Below the pieces are notes generated by a model. That model ran no database searches and was not told the DNA's origin. It saw only the letters and a list, made by a program, of their open reading frames with translations. A stretch of DNA of 64,000 nt from Symbiodinium natans. Lineage: Eukaryota; Sar; Dinophyceae; Suessiales; Symbiodiniaceae. Position 1 is the first letter of the stretch; every line of letters begins with the position of its first letter. Made by a program: the position numbers and the translations under genes. Below are positions 57,861 to 64,000 of this stretch, in pieces. The stretch lies in contig CAJNDS010002142.1 of assembly GCA_905221605.1 (NCBI GenBank), positions 113,501 to 177,500 of the forward strand. The letters are read 5' to 3'.

Positions 57861-58299
57861 GTTTAGGGTTTAGGGTTTTGGGTTTTTGTTTAGGGTTTGG
57901 GTGTAGAGTGCGACCTTAAACCCTAAGCCGCCGGAGTCATGTCCGGTGCCCCTTGAGAAGCTAAGAGCATGGGGAAACTAAAACGTGCGGTCGCAACAAT
58001 GTCCTTAGGACTTCATTTGCTCGTGTTGTCGCTTTAGCCCACTGGTGATTTCACTCTCCTAAGGCCCACACTGTAAGGATCCCTAGGAGCAGTAGGCATT
58101 GCCTTGAGTAGGCATTACCTTGTCATAGTGGGGTAACATTTTGCATGTACTTAAACTCAATAAGGAATAGATATGTAGGTTTTTGAAATACTATCCCAAC
58201 CATGAGCTAGGTTAGATGTCTTCATGGCTGTTCTGATGAGGCTGAGAGGTGAGATGGGTCTGAGATTTTCCCTCCCTGCCTTCCCGCTCATGTGAAGGG

Positions 58300-58448
58300 T
58301 AATATAGGGGTCGGAATAATTACTAATAGTATTCCCTTAGGGTCGCTATATAACTTTCATCAGCCCCCAAAACCCTATTCTAATTTTTATAAGGCCCTTA
58401 AGCCCTGAACCCTAAACCCTATTCTAATTATTAAACCCCCTACATTAG
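58300..58448. mobile_element. Inverted-repeat element, family D, copy 2
   Basis: TAATATAGGGGTCGGAATAAT start; TCTAATTATTAAACCCCCTACATTAG end, roughly inverted; a CCCTGAACCCTAAACCC tract has been added near the 3' end. Confidence 0.55.
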
Positions 58449-58666
58449 CTGTACGTGCGTTGCGGTCACGGTGGGATGAGACGTTCGTTCCGCTGAGGCC
58501 GAAGCGGGAGGCAGGCCTAAGGTTTTCAGGGTTTTAGGATTTAGGGTTTAGGGTTTTCCCTGCCTTACACTTTGGTGTGACTGTACGTCCACAACTTGAA
58601 GTACATGCTTGGGCTTTAAGGGCCGCTACAAAGTAAGAATAAAGGAGAGGGGTGCGTCCCTTCCAG

Positions 58667-58754
58667 CTTTGCGGGCTTTCCGGGCTCCCTCCGTGCTGGT
58701 GTGTTCTGGTCGGGACGGAGACTTCAGGAAACAGCGCGGAAACGGGACTCCATA
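58667..58754 (+). CDS. Candidate exon LRAFRAPSVLVCSGRDG
   Basis: After CGTCCCTTCCAG (phase 1): LRAFRAPSVLVCSGRDGDFR then KQRGNGTP, leaving in phase 2 at CTCCATA|GTGTAG. Its out-phase does not match the favoured start of the next exon (58897), so an exon may be missing. Confidence 0.4.
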
Positions 58755-58896
58755 GTGTAGTGGTGGTCTGCTCTTCCTTCCAGGCCCTACTTTTCTTTGT
58801 GGTGCTTTACTGTAACTTTAGATCCTTAGCCGTTTTGGGTTTATTTGGTTTCTTAATAAGGCGGCTAAAAGTTTAATTTTTTACTACCCTCCTAAG

Positions 58897-59043
58897 TGCC
58901 GCCAAGTTTTGAAGGTGCCTTTTAATGGGCAAGCAGACGACGCCTCTCACCTGGCATGCCTGGTGGCACCCCATCGAGGCGATGTCCTCTCTCGCCATTA
59001 TGTTGCCCCCGTGGTTCTCCCCGATCATGTGATAGCCTTCGAG
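58897..59043 (+). CDS. Multi-exon gene, exon a (49 codons)
   Basis: After ACTACCCTCCTAAG: CRQVLKVPFNGQADDASHLA, CLVAPHRGDVLSRHYVAPVV and LPDHVIAFE, leaving in phase 0 at TTCGAG|GTGTCC. This and the next five exons form a phase-consistent chain with short, GT-rich introns (about 80-160 bp) free of telomere-like repeats, unlike the genes to the left. No family recognised. Confidence 0.6.
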
Positions 59044-59200
59044 GTGTCCATGGTTGTGTTTCCTGTGCGGGGGTTTGATGGTGACGGGTATGCCTCAGTG
59101 TCTTCGTTGCTCGCGCCCCCTTTCGCCGGTGCATGACTTGTTGTAGTGTGGGAGCTATGTAATGAGTGCGTGGACACCCCTCTTGGGCTAGTTGGTCCAG

Positions 59201-59401
59201 GATACAGACGGCCTCCTTACATGCTTCTTGGCTGGCTGCGGCTTGCGTCGAGTTGATAGTTGCGGTACTCGGTGGCAGTGGTTGTTCGTTGCTCCTGCGC
59301 AGCGCTATGCCTCGAAGATTCCCCTGACGACCCTTGGTCGAGCTGCTGCTCCTTTTTGCCGTGAGCTCCCGTTGGAAGGGGAAGGGGGTTCGCGAGCTGG
59401 C
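59201..59401 (+). CDS. Multi-exon gene, exon b (67 codons)
   Basis: Acceptor GTTGGTCCAG; DTDGLLTCFLAGCGLRRVD, TRWQWLFVAPAQRYASKIPL, TTLGRAAAPFCRELPLEGEG; phase 0 out at GCTGGC|GTGCAA. Several Cys but no clear zinc-binding pattern. Confidence 0.6.
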
Positions 59402-59525
59402 GTGCAATATCTCCGGCTCCATGTCCTGGAAGTGGTTTGGTTGCGCCCCCTCCTGGGTGACCTCCTCCTCCCTCTGCTGCGTCTTGGCGCGGTCGGTTCT
59501 CGGGGCTGGCGGATCTCTGGTTGAG

Positions 59526-59823
59526 GTGTGTTGGACTCAGGGGCATGCGCAGAACACGCCTATAGAGGTGAAGCTGAGAGAGCTGTTTGCGCCGAGATCC
59601 ATTCGACCCTCGTTTTCGCGGTCGGTCATCCCAGCAACGGCAAGTGGGTTAGGCGCACATGAGGCCTTTCCCATTGGGGCAGCACTGAGGAGTCACGAAG
59701 GGTCATGTTGCACAGGCGCGCAAAGAACGTCGACTCGGAGCGAGGAGTGTCGACTTGATTCTTCAGTATTTTGCATGATGAGCCACGCAGGCAACCGTCG
59801 CACTCACGCACGGTGCAAAGGGG
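59526..59823 (+). CDS. Multi-exon gene, exon c (99 codons)
   Basis: After TCTGGTTGAG: VCWTQGHAQNTPIEVKLREL, FAPRSIRPSFSRSVIPATAS, a Cys-containing stretch (GSCCTGAQR, SEECRLDSSVFC) and HAGNRRTHARCKG; leaves in phase 1 at AAAGGGG|GTTGACC. The longest exon of this gene. Confidence 0.6.
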
Positions 59824-59891
59824 GTTGACCAGCGCGAGAGATGTGGTCGTTGTAGCTTTGGTTGTGGCTACCAGGTCGCTGTTTTTAGCAG

Positions 59892-59992
59892 TGCATGCGG
59901 TGACCGACTGCCCGAAGTTGTATCCGGTCATGCAGTATTTGCAGCACTGCCGCGACGTGATCGACGAGCTCGCAGTCCCTGGGAAGAGAGAG
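59892..59992 (+). CDS. Multi-exon gene, exon d
   Basis: After TTTTTAGCAG (phase 1): HAVTDCPKLYPVMQYLQHCR then DVIDELAVPGKRE; phase 0 out at AGAGAG|GTGTCC, the same donor as exon a. Helical, soluble-looking. Confidence 0.65.
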
Positions 59993-60110
59993 GTGTCCTT
60001 GGTTAATGTGGTGTGCGCCTCAGACTTGTAGACTGGTACTGTGCTTGCTGTTTTTGGTTGTGTGGTATAGGGGGTTATTCTGGGGGGTTCGTGTTTGTTT
60101 TAACGCTGAG

Positions 60111-60183
60111 GCACAAAAGCTGATGAACTCCGACTTTGATTTCAGTGCGTTGCACGGCACGTACGAGAAAGCCAAGAAGCGGT
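60111..60183 (+). CDS. Multi-exon gene, exon e
   Basis: After TAACGCTGAG: AQKLMNSDFDFSALHGTYEK then AKKR; donor either AAGCG|GTGTGT or AAGCGGT|GTGTAT. The second keeps phase with exon f. Confidence 0.6.
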
Positions 60184-60272
60184 GTGTATTTGGGCATGCA
60201 GTTAGTGTTTTTGTGAGGGCCGACTCCGTTTGTGAGTTTGTTGTGAATGCATGTCGGTTGACGAGGATGAAG

Positions 60273-60313
60273 CGTTGAAGACTCTCGGGATTCCTGGAGA
60301 TGCCTTTTCGCAG
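60273..60313 (+). CDS. Multi-exon gene, exon f
   Basis: After GAGGATGAAG (phase 1): LKTLGIPGDAFSQ; phase 0 out at TCGCAG|GTGTGG. If not spliced there, the frame continues VWFPEDCSVFLAAQR to a TGA at about 60380. Confidence 0.5.
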
Positions 60314-60401
60314 GTGTGGTTTCCAGAGGACTGCAGCGTATTTTTGGCAGCGCAGCGCGTTGGGATTTCCTGGTTCGTTTGAGCAGATTTGGGTTTTGCA
60401 G

Positions 60402-60494
60402 GATGAACTTGTTCTGGCGGCGGACTGTGCAGACCACATTTTGGCGATTTTGCAGAAGACGAGGCGGGGTATGAGCTATGAGTCACGTGCGTGA
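60402..60494 (+). CDS. Multi-exon gene, exon g (end or near end)
   Basis: After GGGTTTTGCAG: DELVLAADCADHILAILQKT then RRGMSYESRA and TGA. GTGCGTGAG overlaps the stop and could instead be a donor, in which case the gene continues. Confidence 0.55.
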   Translation, partial: DELVLAADCADHILAILQKTRRGMSYESRA

Positions 60495-61253
60495 GTTTGT
60501 GTTGGTTTGATTTTTCAGTGCCTTTGGTCCCTGTGTTGGTGTTGTTGTATCGTATTGTCAGGAAAGTCACTGTCTGCTGACAGAACTTTCGCACTTCTTG
60601 GAACACAAGAGTTGCATGAACGTCGAGGAGTGGTGACAGACGAGTGAGCGCCAAAACTAGCTCGCTTGCAAAACCATGCCAAAAAGCATCTCTACATGCA
60701 GACTTCAGTTGCTTGACTTGCCGAGTTTGGCATGCATCGTCTGCGTTCAAGCCCTTTTTCATACGCAACTCTCTGGCCATCTAGCGCTCTCTTTCAACTC
60801 TTAACAGCTGCTTTTACTTTTGCCTTTGCTTTTCCTTTTGCTTTTGATGAGAAGTTTCATTCGGTTCATTAGAATGTTTTGGTGAATCAAACACGTTAAA
60901 TGAAGCAAATGTGTTAAGTTAATACAACTCATTGAATCAACGCAATCAACAAATCTAGGCTAAGAAGGATCCATGGCTTATTTGCCGCAGTGACAATTGA
61001 TGACGGTTCTCCAGCAATTGCTCAATTGAAATCATTGTTTCGTGGTTTTAATTCCTCGAACCCATCAAACCAGTTTAAGTAATTCAGATACAGTAAGTAG
61101 ACTAATAAAGTTTGTGAGTTCAAATAATTCAAAAAGTAATCAGCCTAATGAAATTCCTAAATTTTTTTCAGTACTTATTTCAGCTCGCGTGTGGCTCGCA
61201 CTAGCTTTGCGCTCGCCTTGCACTCGTTTGGTACTGGTTTGCATTTGCTGCAG
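60495..61253. other. Transition into A+T-rich DNA, no supported exon
   Basis: A minus-strand frame (60202-60780) has a plausible start (MARELRMKKGLNADDACQTR) but overlaps exons e-g of the + gene antisense, and its C-terminal half is their shadow. From about 60800 the sequence becomes A+T-rich. Confidence 0.35.
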
Positions 61254-61451
61254 GTTCCGCGAGATGCTACCGCCAGGATGTTTTGGTTCTCCATGGGTTA
61301 TACTTCGGTGCCCACGTTGGAGCACCGGCGGACCCAATGTGGCGAAGCTTGGGCGATCTCAGACCCCCCCCCGACCGCCTCCGGGCAGTTTGCGGTGGGG
61401 CAGCGGCTGTGTCGACTCTTGGCGGACGTTGGCTATAGATCTATAGACCAG
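61254..61451 (+). CDS. GC-rich exon of 66 codons in an A+T-rich block
   Basis: Acceptor TTGCATTTGCTGCAG, donor AGACCAG|GTTCCC, phase 0-0. Reads VPRDATARMFWFSMGYTSVP, TLEHRRTQCGEAWAISDPPP, TASGQFAVGQRLCRLLADVG, YRSIDQ. GC content jumps exactly with the exon. The intron downstream repeats TTTGCATTTGCATTTGCTGCA, close to the acceptor sequence. Family unknown. Confidence 0.6.
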
Positions 61452-61519
61452 GTTCCCTTTGCACTTTGGATTCTACCTGCTTTGCATTTGCATTTGCTGC
61501 ACGTTGGCGTTGCGTCTGC

Positions 61520-62450
61520 TTAATTCGTTTAACTAATCTAGTAAATTTCCTTCATTCTCTGCATCTTATTCATTTATTAGCTTAATGAATTGAACTCAGT
61601 TACTTAAAAGATGTTCATTCAGCTAGTTAGATGAATATAACCCTTTTTTAAACTCATTTAAATATTTTAATTCGTTTAATTGATTTGATTTATTGCAATA
61701 AATCACTTAATTAACTTTATTTAATTATAAGGTAGTTCGTGTCCTAATTTAATTCATTGAGTTGTTCTGAATCATTCTGTTAGTGCAATTACTCTAAGTA
61801 ATTTAGTTATCTTAATTGGTTTGATAAAGTCAGTTAATTTCATTTATGTAGCTAATCCAACTTGTTGAATTTGTTTATCAAAATTTCATCTAATTCGTTT
61901 GATTAGTTGAGTTCGTTTAATTTACATTAGAAAAATGTTGACAGATATTCAGTAATACTCCATCTGTTCAAGTAATTTTTAAGTACTCTAATTATTATTC
62001 ATGAATTTACTAATTTCCAATTGAGTTAGTTAATCTTAATGAATCTGTTGAACTTTTAATTCTCTTAAGTGATACTGAATGAACTGAGCTAATCTTTAAA
62101 TCTGATGAATTCAAGAATTTTGCATTTTTCATTAATACTCAACCAATGTACTTAACATGAATTGAACTGGTACCTAATTCATGTATTTCAACAACTAGTT
62201 TATGTTTAGTCAATATTTAATAGATGTCTAATCAACTGAACTCATATTCATATGACTTCATTAATTTAGTTAATATACAATTCAGTGAAAATTAAGTATA
62301 TTGATAGTCAATTCATGTAAGTAATATCTAGTTAAGATTTACTTAACACTTAATTAGTATTTAGTTTATTGAGTTTAAGTAGTATTTCGTTAATTTCTAA
62401 TTTAATTGAATTTTCTTTCTTGATTTTTTTCAGAAAGTTGAGCATTTCCA
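61520..62450. repeat. A+T-rich low-complexity block
   Basis: Built of degenerate AATTCATT, TAATTNGTTNA and GAATT-type words with very low G+C and stops in all frames. Possibly an eroded short-period array that grades into the 21-bp array to its right. Confidence 0.6.
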
Positions 62451-62900
62451 TTGATGTTAATAAGGTTTCAAATTATTTTGCAACGATTTCAAATATGTTT
62501 AATGGCAATAATTAATCTCAAGTGATTTTTCTAATAGTTTTTAATAGGATGTCAACAACTCTTCATGGGGTTTCTATTAATTTTAGTAGGGTTCCTGCTA
62601 TTTGTTCACAGTGTTTTTTGTTAGTTCTAATCACATTCCAATTAATTTGCTTCCAAGTAACTTGAACAGGGTTTCAATTTGTTCTAATACGGTTTCGAAT
62701 AATTGCATTTGCAGTTCAACTACTTTGTATTGGATTTCTAGTACTTGTACTAGGTCTCTTATTAATCTTAGTAGGGTTTCATGGGTTTTATAGGATTTCT
62801 ATGAGTTTTGATACATTTCAATTGGACTTACTGGATTACAATTTATTTTTCCTAACGTTGCTACTAATTTGAATAGCAATTCTATCAATTTGGACAGGAT
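62450..62900 (-). repeat. Degenerate 21-bp array reading as coiled-coil heptads on the minus strand
   Basis: Units start with GGGTTTC or GGATTTC about every 21 bp on the + strand. On the minus strand each unit is seven codons with consensus E-T-L-L-K-L-I. A stop-free run from 62798 down to 62634 reads ETLLRLI, RDLVQVL, EIQYKVV, ELQMQLF, ETVLEQI, ETLFKLL. Stops and one frameshift break the rest. Confidence 0.6.
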
Positions 62901-62935
62901 TTCTGGTGTTTTTGCTTGAGGATCCATATTTGGGG

Positions 62936-63028
62936 GTTCCTGGGTAGCTTCAAGTAAAGTGACAGCTATGGTACCTACACTTAGAATTGATACCCTTATC
63001 GATAACTACCAAGTGAACCTCCACGTAG
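62936..63028 (+). mobile_element. Introner-like element, family A, right-hand copy
   Basis: GTTCCTGGGTAGCTTCAAG start and CAAGTGAACCTCCACGTAG end, GT...AG, with the conserved ATGGTACCTACACTTAGA centre. Confidence 0.6.
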
Positions 63029-63084
63029 GGTCTAGGTGATTCGAGAGCCGCGAAAAAGAACCACACCCCCTTGCGGCTCATTGT

Positions 63085-63160
63085 TGTCGTCGTTGTCGTC
63101 GTCGTCATTGTTGTTGTTCTTCTTCTTCTTGGTCTTGTTGTTGTGGTTGTTGCTGCTCGT
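63085..63160. repeat. (GTT/GTC)n trinucleotide tract
   Basis: Imperfect TTGTTGTCGTCGTTGTCGTC-type repeat. The poly-Thr ORF on the minus strand comes from it. Confidence 0.9.
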
Positions 63161-63459
63161 GTTATGACTTCGGTGTTCGTCTGTACCCTACTAAAGCTCA
63201 AACACCTAGACCCGAAACCCTACACCCTATAAACCCCTAACCCTAAGCCCTAAACTTCCAGACCGGACCAAAAGGACGATCGGGCTGGAGCTTTCAGTGC
63301 CCGAAGAAAAACACCCCAAAACCCTCAATCCCAAAGCCCTAGACCTTCAAAACCCCAAAACCCTAAACCCTACAATCCGGTTTAGGGTTTAAGGTTTGGG
63401 GTGAGGGTGTGGGGCCGAAGCCCTAAGCCCACAAGGCCCCGGACTTTAGGAGTTCCCAG

Positions 63460-63534
63460 GATCGCCTCCCGACAGTGGATGAGAACTCCTCCGAGGACGA
63501 TGATGAGGCCCTCGGGGGCTGTAGACAGCTTGAG
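63460..63534 (+). CDS. Acidic exon DRLPTVDENSSEDDDEALGG
   Basis: After GAGTTCCCAG, exactly 25 codons: DRLPTVDENSSEDDDEALGG then CRQLE; donor CTTGAG|GTGTAGGG, phase 0-0. Followed by telomere-like intron sequence. Confidence 0.6.
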
Positions 63535-63884
63535 GTGTAGGGTTTAGAGGGTTTAGGGCTTAGGGTTAAACGGGTCTGGGGTTAAGTTTAGAGTTTTAAG
63601 GGTTTAGAGCGTTTCGGGGCAGAAGGGTTTTAAGGGTTAAAATGGTTGAAAGGGTTTGCCAGTGTTCAGGGTTGGTTGCCGGGTTTAGGGTTTGGAGGGT
63701 TTGGGAGGGTCTATATGGTTTGCCAGGGCTTCAGGGTTTGGAGGGTCCATAGGGTCTGCCAGGATGTAGGGTTTCCCTGGACCTTGCAGCACCAGCGAGG
63801 TTTAGGGTGCTAAACCCTAAACCCTAAACCCTAAACCCGAAACCCGAAACCCTAAACCCTAAACCCTAAACCACAAACACCCAG

Positions 63885-63955
63885 GGTTTGGGGCCATTCC
63901 TCGGAAGGAGGACAACTTCGACGTCGAGCCGAGCAGTGTCTTCTCAAGGCGGATG
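63885..63955 (+). CDS. Exon of a gene running off the right edge
   Basis: After AAACACCCAG (phase 1): FGAIPRKEDNFDVEPSSVFS then RRMQ, followed at once by TTTAGGG units to the window end. A tiny exon (63790-63799, between CCTTGCAG and GCGAG|GTTTAG) may precede it. Confidence 0.5.
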
Positions 63956-63962
63956 CAGTGCA

Positions 63963-64000
63963 GTTTAGGGTTTAGGGTTTAGGGTTTAGGGTTTAGGGTC
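63963..64000 (+). repeat. Telomere-like array at the right edge
   Basis: Five TTTAGGG units, cut by the window end and directly following an exon, so probably intronic and not a chromosome end. Confidence 0.9.

Noticed and set aside
58922-59546. Minus-strand ORFs of 109-166 codons
   Set aside because: Antisense shadows of the GC-rich exons a-c of the + strand gene.
60202-60780. 192-codon minus-strand ORF starting MARELRMKKG
   Set aside because: About half is antisense to phase-consistent + strand exons. The first part may be worth a look, but I could not support it.

Overview
The window looks like nuclear DNA of a eukaryotic alga, most probably a dinoflagellate. The reasons are: plant/alga-type telomere repeats (TTTAGGG) scattered internally in both orientations through nearly the whole window; genes cut into very small exons (about 30-200 nt) by GT-AG and, apparently, GC-AG introns; introns that look like short transposons with terminal inverted repeats (introner-like elements); and a reverse-transcriptase fragment of a kind I associate with dinoflagellate genomes. 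The species call is inference; no rRNA, tRNA, organelle gene or spliced-leader relic was recognised by eye. Almost no protein here is recognisable by family, and the ATG-to-stop ORFs of the window mostly miss the real exons, so most gene calls rest on splice-site plus reading-frame-phase agreement between neighbouring exons.

Layout, all on the + strand unless stated. (1) 1-12718: small exons of one or more genes, entering from the left edge (1-150) and ending in a terminal exon at 12623-12718. Three introns here (2951-3013, 4668-4738, 5242-5357) consist almost wholly of telomere-like repeat and still join exons in phase. (2) 13338-14663: an uninterrupted 441-codon gene for a WWE plus PARP-catalytic-domain protein, the only family-level assignment with good confidence, in a repeat-free island. 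(3) 14829-24426: another small-exon gene or genes, with a reverse-transcriptase remnant at 16584-16895 and a terminal exon at 24344-24426. (4) About 25846-53552: a remarkable exon-repeat locus. Six short exon types (called F, C, A, B, D and G here) recur in fixed order as F-(C-A-B)n-D-G, three times, with n = 1, 10 and 1. All 12 C, 12 A and 12 B copies keep their splice phases, so a long acidic Pro/Ala-rich repeat protein is predicted. The newest units (about 39.7-43 kb) are nearly identical and about 1.14-1.21 kb long. (5) 53989-57860: further small exons. (6) 58897-60494: a multi-exon gene of unknown family whose introns lack telomere repeats. (7) 60.8-62.9 kb: a strongly A+T-rich block ending in a degenerate 21-bp array whose minus strand reads as coiled-coil heptads. 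(8) 63460-63955: exons of a gene running off the right edge.

The unifying theme is intron creation. At least three inverted-repeat families (called A, B and E here) have GT...AG or GC...AG exactly at their ends and sit in phase inside reading frames. The clearest case is a family-B element that has split one copy of exon A (44257-44583); removing it leaves the frame intact and the exon one codon shorter than its 11 intact sisters. Telomere-like repeats, which contain GGTTTAG and TTTAGG, supply the rest of the intron mass.
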